DNA of 7,471 nt from the NCBI GenBank assembly GCA_005884705.1, contig VBAF01000335.1:1-7471 (forward strand), written 5' to 3'. Position numbers and translations under genes: made by a program. Shown in pieces: positions 1 to 5,251 of this stretch. Origin of the DNA: Alphaproteobacteria bacterium. GTDB taxonomy: Bacteria; Pseudomonadota; Alphaproteobacteria; Reyranellales; Reyranellaceae. Within the stretch, counting starts at the first letter, position 1; every line of letters begins with the position of its first letter. The notes under the pieces were generated by a model, which was not told the DNA's origin, ran no database searches, and was given only the letters and a program-made list of their open reading frames with translations.

Positions 1-193
1 CAGTCGACTCGGAACGAACGACCATCGGGGCCGGCGCAAGCCGGCCCCGTCTTCCTGCGGCGGTCACCACGCGATAGGCGTCGCCCTCGCGGCGCACGAC
101 AAAGCGTATCTCGGCCTCACACGCATCGCGGTGGTGCCAAGTGTCTGCGGCACCGGCGCCCGGTTCGAAGGTCGAGCGGCTGATGAGCCGCAT
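1..193 (-). CDS. Possible partial hypothetical protein, cut by left window edge
   Basis: On the minus strand an open frame starts at ATG 193-191 and runs without a stop off the left edge, giving about 64 codons. It begins MRLISRSTFEPG and includes ACEAEIRFVVRREGDAYRVV. Its first ~47 codons are G/C-rich in third positions and the composition is protein-like. I do not recognise a family. The frame is open further upstream to a TGA near position 257, and GAGG lies only 3 nt from the ATG, so the start is weak. Against it, the last third crosses a perfect terminator-like hairpin at 27-48. It could be a real gene, a decayed fragment, or chance in GC-rich DNA. Confidence 0.27.
   Translation of the reverse strand, partial: MRLISRSTFEPGAGAADTWHHRDACEAEIRFVVRREGDAYRVVTAAGRRGRLAPAPMVVRSEST
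27..48 (+). terminator. Rho-independent-like terminator hairpin (GNRA loop)
   Basis: A perfect 9-bp stem, GGGGCCGGC (27-35) and GCCGGCCCC (40-48), encloses a GCAA tetraloop of the stable GNRA class. It is followed by GTCTTCCT, a pyrimidine-rich but not pure T tail. A short T-poor tail is common for terminators in GC-rich alphaproteobacteria. The minus-strand exit side has no T-run, so it most likely ends a + strand gene left of the window. A minus-strand open frame also crosses it (see 1-193), and both readings cannot be fully right. Confidence 0.6.
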
Positions 194-497
194 CACCTCG
201 CTGGTCGCGCTTGGTGCTTCCGCGCCTCCTGTAGATCTCGCGTGCGCTGACGCAGCTCGCCATGTTCATTGCGCTTGGCGTGATGTCGGCAGGCTGGCAT
301 CGTCCCGACCGCGAGCGATGCGCGTCGGTGATCGGGGATGCACTTCATCGTGGCGTCCCTCCGGCGTATGATGGAGCATTGGCTGGGCGAACGCTCAACT
401 CGCCTTCAGGCCAATTCGGGTTGTCTGTCGCTGAGGTCCAGGGACGGACCAGTTTTATGGAGGAAGCGTCGAGTCCAATCATTTGAGGAGGAACGAC
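194..497. other. Intergenic stretch, no recognised gene
   Basis: About 300 bp upstream of the DUF1326 gene. Short open frames occur on both strands but none has recognisable protein character. The stretch should contain the promoter of the DUF1326-DUF2182 unit, but I see no convincing -35/-10 pair. A small inverted repeat GGTCC (435-439)/GGACC (446-450) and a TTTTAT box (453-458) lie 40-60 nt before the start. A nine-codon ORF (ATG 457, encoding MEEASSPII, stop 484-486) ends at the Shine-Dalgarno of the next gene; nothing shows it is translated. Confidence 0.4.
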
Positions 498-1100
498 ATG
501 GCGTATCACCTCGAAGGCCGACTTCTGGAAGTCTGCAACTGCCGTGTGCTCTGCCCGTGCTGGATCGGGGAGGACCCCGATAATGGCACGTGCGACACCA
601 TCGTCGGCTGGCACTTCGACAAGGGCACCATCGATGGCGTCGATGTCTCGGGTCATACGGTCGTTGCACTGGCTCACGTGCCCGGCAATATCCTCAAGGG
701 CAACTGGCGCGCCGCGGTCTATATCGACGACAAGGCAAGCCCCCAGCAAAAGGACGCTCTTTTGCAGGTCTATACCGGCAAGCAGGGCGGTCCGGTCGCC
801 GATCTGGTCAAGTTGATTGCCGAGGTCGTCTCGGTCGAACAGGTGCCCATCACTTTCGACGTCCAGGGCGGCAAGGGGACGATCAAGATCGGCGATGTCG
901 GCTATGCCGAGCTCGAGCCCTACAAGAGCGCGAGCGGAGCGACGACGACCCTGACCGACACGGTCTTCTCGACCGTGCCCGGAGCGCCGGTGTTCGTCGG
1001 CAAGGCGCCGCGCTACCGCGCCAGGAACAAGGCGCTCGGCATCGACATCGACCTGCAAGGCCACAACGCGCTGCAAAGCACGTTCGTCTTCAACGGCTGA
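498..1100 (+). CDS. DUF1326 domain-containing cysteine-rich protein
   Basis: A 200-aa soluble protein of the DUF1326 family, whose biochemical role is unknown to me. The family signature is at the N-terminus: GRLLEVCNC then LCPC, placing Cys13, Cys15, Cys19 and Cys21 close together, with Cys32 following. This spacing suggests a metal- or thiol-binding site, which is inference. The rest alternates predicted beta strands (AVYIDD, GKGTIKIGD) and short helices, and there is no signal peptide or membrane segment. ATG 498 is chosen because GAGGAGGA (485-492) lies just upstream; an in-frame TTG at 483 sits before that ribosome-binding site and is unlikely. The DUF2182 gene starts 13 nt after the stop, so the two are probably co-transcribed and may be coupled. 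From memory these two families often occur side by side, which strengthens both calls. Confidence 0.93.
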   Translation: MAYHLEGRLLEVCNCRVLCPCWIGEDPDNGTCDTIVGWHFDKGTIDGVDVSGHTVVALAHVPGNILKGNWRAAVYIDDKASPQQKDALLQVYTGKQGGPVADLVKLIAEVVSVEQVPITFDVQGGKGTIKIGDVGYAELEPYKSASGATTTLTDTVFSTVPGAPVFVGKAPRYRARNKALGIDIDLQGHNALQSTFVFNG

Positions 1101-1113
1101 ACCGGCGCTCGCC

Positions 1114-1920
1114 GTGATCGCGGGCACGCTCGGACCGCACCGCGCTTTCCTGGCCCTCCTCGGCGGACTGCTCGCGCTGGCGTGGCTCACGCTCTTCTTG
1201 TGGGAGCTGAGCCCCTACGCGCGCTATCTCGATCACGGCAAATGGACGGAGCTTGGCCTCGGTGCCTGGCTTTGTCGGGCGGTGCCCGCCGGATCGCTGG
1301 TCGTGCCGGCGTTGCTCTATGCCCTGGGCTGGGTCCTGATGATTGCCGCCATGATGCTGCCCACGATCCTGCCGCTGCTCGGCATCTTCGCGCGAGTGAC
1401 CGAGGACAGGGCCGATCGCGCCACGCTGCTCATGCTGCTGGTGGCAGGCTATTTGCTGGTCTGGCTGGCCTTCGGGCTCGCCGCCCACGCGGTCGACTAT
1501 GGGCTGCATGGCATTGCGGCCTGGTTTCCCTGGTTCGGCGTCAACGGTTGGCTGGTCGGGGCAGGGGTGCTGGCGATCGCCGGGGCCTTTCAGTTCAGCC
1601 GGCTGAAGTATGCCTGCCTGGACAAGTGCCGCGCCCCCTTCAGCTTCGTCAATCAGCACTGGCGCGGCAGGACACCTCGTCGCCAGAGTTTCCGGCTCGG
1701 CCTCCACCACGGCCTGTTTTGCGTCGGCTGCTGCTGGGCAATCATGCTTCTGATGTTCGTAGTCGGCACGGCCAGCGTCGGCTGGATGCTGGCGCTGGGG
1801 ACGCTGATGGCCATCGAGAAGAATGTCCCGTGGGGTCGCAGGCTCAGTGCCCCGCTGGGTGTCGCCCTGTTGGGATGGGCGAGCCTCATCGTCGTCGAAC
1901 AGGGGTACCAGAGGCTTTGA
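1114..1920 (+). CDS. DUF2182 family multi-pass membrane protein
   Basis: A 268-aa integral membrane protein of the DUF2182 family, described in databases as a predicted metal-binding membrane protein; its function is unestablished. Hydrophobic segments lie near residues 11-32, 62-93, 103-123, 142-160, 203-233 and 247-262. The family landmark GWVLMIAAMMLPT is at 72-84. Two cysteine motifs flank the loop between the last segments: CLDKC (Cys168, Cys172) and CVGCCW (Cys203, Cys206, Cys207), the latter preceded by His198-His199. These residues at a membrane boundary suggest metal or redox chemistry (inference). The start is GTG 1114; no in-frame ATG lies close upstream and the ribosome-binding site is weak, consistent with coupling to the DUF1326 gene that ends at 1100. 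Residues after 233 contain the MAIEKNVPWG stretch characteristic of the family, and the protein looks full length. Confidence 0.92.
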   Translation: MIAGTLGPHRAFLALLGGLLALAWLTLFLWELSPYARYLDHGKWTELGLGAWLCRAVPAGSLVVPALLYALGWVLMIAAMMLPTILPLLGIFARVTEDRADRATLLMLLVAGYLLVWLAFGLAAHAVDYGLHGIAAWFPWFGVNGWLVGAGVLAIAGAFQFSRLKYACLDKCRAPFSFVNQHWRGRTPRRQSFRLGLHHGLFCVGCCWAIMLLMFVVGTASVGWMLALGTLMAIEKNVPWGRRLSAPLGVALLGWASLIVVEQGYQRL

Positions 1921-1936
1921 CGGTTGCCTATGGGAC

Positions 1937-1969
1937 GGCGGCTCCCGGTATCATCGCTGGGAGCGCGCC
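1937..1969 (+). terminator. Stem-loop after the DUF2182 gene
   Basis: Seventeen nucleotides after the DUF2182 stop, GGCGGCTCCC (1937-1946) pairs with GGGAGCGCGCC (1959-1969) in a 10-bp stem with one bulged G and a 12-nt loop. No T-run follows, so it would be an atypical intrinsic terminator or a 3'-end stabilising hairpin. Position right after the operon is the main support. Confidence 0.42.
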
Positions 1970-2090
1970 ACTCCAGGGGCGGTTCTGGTGGCGGCACGCG
2001 GCCGGGTCGCGTGTGCCGGTCATTCCTTGCCGCGCAGCCCTTTCCTCTCCGGTCTTTCAGCGAAGCAGCCGCTCGCGAGTTCGCGGCACG

Positions 2091-2165
2091 CATGTTCGCG
2101 CCGAAGCGGTCAAGCGCGCGCTGGTCCAGGCCGGCGTGCCGGCCGCGGACTGCCAAGCGTGGCGA
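2091..2165 (+). pseudogene. Possible remnant of an OmpA-like C-terminal segment
   Basis: In the otherwise gene-less gap 1921-2217, + strand frame 3 reads VRAEAVKRALVQAGVPAAD at about 2094-2150. This closely resembles the RAxAVkxaLvxxGVpa helix of OmpA/Pal/MotB peptidoglycan-binding domains. No matching upstream part (the GHTD-type motif) is visible in any frame, and the frame downstream loses the expected G-x-G-E-x-x-P pattern. If real, it is a small decayed fragment. A short chance match cannot be excluded. The rest of the gap shows no gene I recognise. Confidence 0.2.
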
Positions 2166-2217
2166 CGGGCCGCTTTGCCGTCATTTTCTTCGGGACGCGT
2201 CTTCGCGGACCGCTGTC

Positions 2218-2973
2218 TCAAAATCTCGCCAGTAGCGACCCATAGCCATAGACCTTGTCCGCGATCCCGTTCGTCCGCAGCGCGTGCCAGTAGGTCGTCG
2301 CGTTGATCTGCAGCACCGGCTTGTCGAGCCAGCGCTCGGCCTCGTCGGCCAGCCTGGCGAACGGCAGGTTGGCGCCGAAGGCGACGATCGCCTCGACATC
2401 CGGCCCGTCGATCGAGCGGGCCGCCTTGATCATGTCCTGGGCGGTCAGCACGGAATAGGACGCCGGGCTCTTGCCGCGCATGTGGCAGTAGCGGACGACC
2501 TCGTAGCCATGGGCCCCCAGCACGGCATTGAGACGAGGCTCGATGCACGGGTAGTAGGGCTCCATGATCGCGATCTTGCGCTTGATGCCGTGCGCCTTGA
2601 GGCCGGCGGCGACGGCGTCCGACGCGATCGCGATGGGAATGTCCCAGCCTGCCACCTTGCGCACGCGGCGCTTGAGGTCCTCGCCCCAGTCGATGGAGCC
2701 GCCCCACACCGCGAGCGCCGAGATGCCGAGGATGAAGGCGTTGGGCTTGGCGTCCATCACCCGGGCGACCGCTGATTCGAGCGACTTGTCGATCGCCTCG
2801 AGCTGGCGCTCGAAATCGGCATCGGAGGTCACCGGATCGTCGGCAATCACCATGCGCGCGAGGTGGTTGGTCACGCCGGCCGGCCGCATGTCGTCGTATT
2901 CCGGCTGGACGACCGTGTTGGTCGACGGCGTCGCCACGCCAAACGCCAGTCGCCAGGCCAGGTAGTCACGCAT
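2218..2973 (-). CDS. Maleate isomerase / arylmalonate decarboxylase-like protein
   Basis: A 251-aa protein of the Asp/Glu racemase superfamily, nearest in pattern to maleate cis-trans isomerase and arylmalonate decarboxylase (AMDase). The N-terminus carries FGVATPSTNT (11-20), the substrate-carboxylate loop of maleate isomerases. The first catalytic loop reads ILGISALAVWGG (81-92), like the AMDase dioxyanion-hole loop (G-T-S). EPYYPC (138-143) supplies the conserved Tyr region. The second loop reads AFGANLPF (198-205), where characterised enzymes have Cys-Gly. So neither catalytic Cys is present: Ser86 and Phe199 occupy those positions by my eye alignment. The family's usual length is about 240-250 aa, so the protein is full length. 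ATG 2973 is chosen because homology starts there and GGAGG sits about 10 nt upstream; the frame stays open to 3246, but that part is unlike the family. Substrate is unknown. It is divergent from the methyltransferase gene. Confidence 0.85.
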   Translation of the reverse strand: MRDYLAWRLAFGVATPSTNTVVQPEYDDMRPAGVTNHLARMVIADDPVTSDADFERQLEAIDKSLESAVARVMDAKPNAFILGISALAVWGGSIDWGEDLKRRVRKVAGWDIPIAIASDAVAAGLKAHGIKRKIAIMEPYYPCIEPRLNAVLGAHGYEVVRYCHMRGKSPASYSVLTAQDMIKAARSIDGPDVEAIVAFGANLPFARLADEAERWLDKPVLQINATTYWHALRTNGIADKVYGYGSLLARF

Positions 2974-3047
2974 GGGTTCACCGCCTCCGCTCTCTCTGTC
3001 ATCCCGGGCGATGGCAACGTCAATGACGCTGTGAAACACTCCGGCCG
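2974..3047. promoter_or_regulatory. Divergent promoter region with an 11-bp palindrome
   Basis: These 74 bp separate the divergent starts of the isomerase-like gene (-) and the methyltransferase gene (+), so both promoters should lie here or in the gene starts. CGTCAATGACG (3018-3028) is a perfect palindrome with 5-bp arms and one central base, a plausible operator. Its minus-strand reading contains TTGACG, a good -35 match for the isomerase gene, but I see no good -10 box at the expected distance (GACAGA at 2995-3000). Confidence 0.35.
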
Positions 3048-3842
3048 ATGCCTGAAAAGCCCGTTGCCACCCCGCAACCGTTCGACCCGGAGCGCTACCG
3101 CTCCGCCGCCCAACACTACGAACGCGGCCGGGTTCCCTATGCCCCGGCGCTGATCGCCCGTGTCGCCGAGGCCACCCGCCTCGGCGCGCGGCACCGCGTG
3201 CTCGATCTTGGCTGTGGCCCGGGCCCGCTCGCCCGCGCCTTCGCACCGTTCGCCCGCGAGGTGGTCGCGATCGACCCCACGCCGGAGATGCTGGCCCAGG
3301 CGCGCGCCCTGGCCACCGGGGTCGCGAACATCGAGTTTCGCGCCGGCAGCTCGTACGAGCTCGGCCCGGCGCTCGGCTCCTTCCACCTGGTCGTCATGGG
3401 CCGCTCGTTCCACTGGATGGACCGGGTCGACACACTCCAGCGGCTCGACCGGATGGTCGAGCCGGGTGGCGCCGTGGCGCTGTTTCACGATTCCGCGCCC
3501 GCGGTGCCGGCCAATGCCTGGCAGAAGGTGTGGGAGGGCATCCGCGAGCGCTACGAGCCCGACCACGGGCTGCACCAGAGCGATCCCCATTGGATCCCGC
3601 ACCAGGCGGTCCTGCTCGACTCGCCGTTCGCCCGGCTCGAAAGCTTCGGCGTGATCGAACGCCGCGCGGTCGATGTCGAGACCCTGGTGCAGCGGGCGTT
3701 CTCGATGGGCTCGACCTCGCCCGCGCATCTCGGCGACAAGGCGGCGGCGATGGCGGCGGAGATCCGCACGGCGCTTGCCGACGTGCACGAGGAAGTGGTC
3801 CAGACCTCGGCCCTCGTGGCGTGGCGAGCGGAGGAGCGCTGA
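3048..3842 (+). CDS. Class I SAM-dependent methyltransferase
   Basis: A 264-aa cytoplasmic methyltransferase with a Rossmann-type AdoMet fold (Methyltransf_11/25-like). Motif I is VLDLGCGPGPLA (51-62), binding the AdoMet methionine part. Motif II ends in the acidic AIDPTPEML (74-82), where Asp76 should hold the ribose hydroxyls. The post-II acidic/aromatic motif is VVMGRSFHWMDR (115-126), and EPGGAVALFHD (138-148) is the motif III strand. YRSAAQHYERGRVPY (17-31) is the usual N-terminal substrate/AdoMet lid. The C-terminal ~100 residues carry no motif I can assign, so the substrate (small molecule or lipid rather than nucleic acid, by general likeness) is unknown. ATG 3048 is the natural start; its ribosome-binding site is weak. 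Nothing nearby forms a pathway with it beyond the divergent isomerase-like gene. Confidence 0.93.
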   Translation: MPEKPVATPQPFDPERYRSAAQHYERGRVPYAPALIARVAEATRLGARHRVLDLGCGPGPLARAFAPFAREVVAIDPTPEMLAQARALATGVANIEFRAGSSYELGPALGSFHLVVMGRSFHWMDRVDTLQRLDRMVEPGGAVALFHDSAPAVPANAWQKVWEGIRERYEPDHGLHQSDPHWIPHQAVLLDSPFARLESFGVIERRAVDVETLVQRAFSMGSTSPAHLGDKAAAMAAEIRTALADVHEEVVQTSALVAWRAEER

Positions 3843-3912
3843 GCAAAGGGGCACTTGGGAAGATTGCCCGGTGAGACTAAGCTTTAAGTCTGGGGACCGT
3901 GTTGGGGTTGGA

Positions 3913-4128
3913 ATGGCTGGGAAGACCTTTGAAGAGTGCATGGAGGAAGCATGCCAGATGGGCATCGCGGCCTCCGAGGCGAGCACCTCGGAGGAGGCAG
4001 CAGTGTTTCTCGGGAGGATGGCCGCCTGGCTTGAGCTGGCTAAATTGAGGGTTCCCAAGAAGGTTGCAACGGACGCTGAGAGGGTCGACCCCGAAGCCGG
4101 CGAAGGCAAAAGCAGAAGAGCCCGCTGA
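3913..4128 (+). CDS. Small hypothetical protein (71 aa)
   Basis: A 71-aa open frame from ATG 3913 encoding a charged, probably mostly helical protein. It begins MAGKTFEECMEEACQMG, continues SEEAAVFLGRMAAWLELAKL (about 26-45), and ends in a basic tail. The middle has an amphipathic-helix pattern like many short alphaproteobacterial proteins of unknown function; I recognise no named family. There is no signal peptide. In-frame GTG 3871 would add 14 residues and is an alternative start; both have weak ribosome-binding sites. The codons are less GC-rich than neighbouring genes (TTT, AAA, GAA and CAG are used freely), which could mean a recent arrival or relaxed selection. A perfect 9-bp inverted repeat lies inside it (3971-3994). 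It follows the methyltransferase by 70 bp on the same strand. Confidence 0.48.
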   Translation: MAGKTFEECMEEACQMGIAASEASTSEEAAVFLGRMAAWLELAKLRVPKKVATDAERVDPEAGEGKSRRAR

Positions 4129-4159
4129 AGCTCCATTGAAAGTGTATGAGCGAAGTCGA

Positions 4160-4192
4160 AGGCCCCTGCCGTGGACGAAGTCCGAAGGGCCT
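4160..4192. repeat. Nested inverted repeat
   Basis: AGGCCC (4160-4165) pairs with GGGCCT (4187-4192), and within them GGAC-GAA-GTCC (4173-4183) forms a second hairpin. The stretch AAAAAAATTT follows shortly after (4201-4210), but its orientation does not give a T-run after the stem on the + strand, so it is not a normal intrinsic terminator. It lies in the 4129-4357 gap, which holds no gene I can support. Confidence 0.4.
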
Positions 4193-4220
4193 GCCCAGGG
4201 AAAAAAATTTGCAGTCAGGC

Positions 4221-4354
4221 GTCCAGACCGTCCGGTACCGTCCGGCCGGAGGGGTGGCGCCGGATTCCCGGATTCTGGGTAGAAACCCTTATGGAACCAG
4301 CATCGGGGGTGTCCGGCCGCCGTCCGGATTCGGTCCGGACGCCGGTCGATCCGG
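4221..4354. repeat. Cluster of short direct repeats (GTCCGG, CCGGATTC)
   Basis: The hexamer GTCCGG occurs at 4230, 4240, 4311, 4322 and 4333, with near-copies GTCCAG at 4221 and ATCCGG at 4349. The spacing inside the two groups is 10, 11 and 11 bp, close to one helical turn. CCGGATTC occurs as a perfect tandem (4260-4267 and 4268-4275) and again at 4324-4331. The 4129-4357 gap between the small ORF and the hisN stop is otherwise empty. The repeats may be a small repetitive element or protein-binding sites; I cannot tell which. Confidence 0.5.
4321..4341. terminator. Convergent-gene hairpin, possible bidirectional terminator
   Basis: A perfect 8-bp stem, CGTCCGGA (4321-4328) and TCCGGACG (4334-4341), has a 5-nt loop TTCGG. 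It lies 17 bp past the minus-strand hisN stop and between convergent genes, where a shared terminator is expected. No T-run follows on either side, so termination efficiency is uncertain. Confidence 0.45.
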
Positions 4355-4357
4355 GGG

Positions 4358-5128
4358 CTAGCCCAAGATGCGCGCCGCCGCGCGATGCACCGCGGCATCG
4401 CCAGCGGCCAGGATCGAGCCGTCGGAGCCCATGTCGAGTGGCTTGCCCTGCCAGTCGGTGACCGTCCCGCCGGCGCCCGTGATCACCGGCACGAGGGCGG
4501 CGAAGTCGTAGAGCTTGAGCGCGTTCTCGACCACCAGGTCGACATGGCCCGAGGCGAGCAGGCCGTAGGCGTAGCAGTCGCCGCCCCAGCGGAACAGCTT
4601 CACCGCGTCGGCGAGGGCGGCGTGTTTCCGCGAGACGTCGCCCGAGAACATGATCGGCGAGGTCGAGTACATGTAGGCTTTGTCGAGCGCCGGGCAGGCG
4701 CGCACCCGGGCCGGCTGGCCGTTGAGGGTCGAGGGCTGGCCGGCGACGCCCAGCCAGCGCTCCTTGAGGATCGGCTGGTCGATGATGCCGAGCACCGGCG
4801 CGCCTTTGTGCAACAGCGCGATCAGCGTGCCCCAGATCGGCAGGCCGGTGATGAAGGCGCGCGTGCCGTCGATCGGGTCGAGCACCCAGACATACTCGGC
4901 ATCGGCGCGCTCCACGCCATGCTCCTCGCCGAAGACGCCGTGCTGCGGCACTTCCCGGCTGAGGATCGCGCGCATCGCCGACTCGGCCTCGCGGTCGGCG
5001 ACGGTGACCGGGCTCGCGTCGCTCTTGTCGTCGATCGCGACGGGGGTGCGGAAGTAGCGCGTGGAGATCGGTCGCGCTGCTTCGGCCAGGCGATGGGCGA
5101 GGGCGACGAAGTCGGCGGGGACGGTCAT
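4358..5128 (-). CDS. hisN: Histidinol-phosphatase, inositol monophosphatase family (HisN)
   Basis: A 256-aa Mg2+-dependent phosphatase of the inositol monophosphatase superfamily, matching the HisN type that dephosphorylates L-histidinol phosphate in histidine biosynthesis. Metal-site motifs are GEEHG (67-71, Glu68), WVLDPIDGTRAFITG (81-95; Asp84, Ile86 and Asp87 at the metals) and LYDFAAL (206-212, Asp208). The stretch AFITGLPIWGTLIAL after DPIDGT and the RWGGDCYAYGLLASG segment (180-194) are typical of HisN rather than of SuhB or CysQ. Length is normal for the family (about 255-265). Start ATG 5128 gives the expected N-terminus; only a weak GACGGA sits upstream, inside the palindromic repeat 5129-5236. 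It lies downstream of the cytochrome c gene on the same strand, 123 bp away. Other inositol-monophosphatase activities cannot be excluded from sequence alone. Confidence 0.92.
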   Translation of the reverse strand: MTVPADFVALAHRLAEAARPISTRYFRTPVAIDDKSDASPVTVADREAESAMRAILSREVPQHGVFGEEHGVERADAEYVWVLDPIDGTRAFITGLPIWGTLIALLHKGAPVLGIIDQPILKERWLGVAGQPSTLNGQPARVRACPALDKAYMYSTSPIMFSGDVSRKHAALADAVKLFRWGGDCYAYGLLASGHVDLVVENALKLYDFAALVPVITGAGGTVTDWQGKPLDMGSDGSILAAGDAAVHRAAARILG

Positions 5129-5236
5129 ATCCGTCGTCCCGACCGGAGCGAAGCGGAGTGGAGGGACCTTCTCTCCATGGGCGAGCCCCTCGAATGTGGA
5201 GACGAGGCCCCTCGGCTACGCTCGGGGCGACGGGAT
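5129..5236. repeat. Palindromic intergenic repeat with nested hairpins
   Basis: About 105 bp filling almost all of the gap between cytochrome c and hisN. The ends pair: CGTCGTCCC (5132-5140) with GGGGCGACG (5224-5232), 8 Watson-Crick pairs and one wobble. Inside are GTCCC (5136-5140)/GGGAC (5163-5167), TCTCCA (5172-5177)/TGGAGA (5197-5202), GGGC (5179-5182)/GCCC (5185-5188) and CCCC/GGGG arms around 5208-5227. The style (GACCGGAGCGAAGCGGAG, then CCTCGGCTACGCTCGGGG) matches dispersed palindromic repeats I know from alphaproteobacterial genomes, though copy number cannot be seen here. It touches the hisN start and so probably supplies its leader. Confidence 0.7.
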
Positions 5237-5251
5237 GGCTTCATCCGCCTC

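Noticed and set aside
457..486. A nine-codon leader peptide (MEEASSPII) before the DUF1326 gene.
   Set aside because: It has no ribosome-binding site of its own that I can see, no run of regulatory codons and no attenuator hairpins, so chance is the simpler reading.
345..1190. A minus-strand frame of 281 codons opposite the DUF1326 gene.
   Set aside because: Its composition is that of a shadow frame, while the + strand frame has a strong ribosome-binding site and the DUF1326 cysteine signature.
1182..2306. A + strand frame of 374 codons overlapping the DUF2182 gene and the following gap.
   Set aside because: It is out of frame with the DUF2182 protein and Arg/Pro-rich. Only a short OmpA-like stretch near 2091-2165 drew attention and is listed separately.
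3874..3891. A hairpin AGACT/AGTCT as terminator of the methyltransferase gene.
   Set aside because: The stem is only 5 bp with an 8-nt loop and no T-run, too weak to call.
2871..4136. A minus-strand frame of 421 codons opposite the methyltransferase and small ORF.
   Set aside because: It covers the methyltransferase in antisense, overlaps the isomerase-like gene start, and shows no family pattern.
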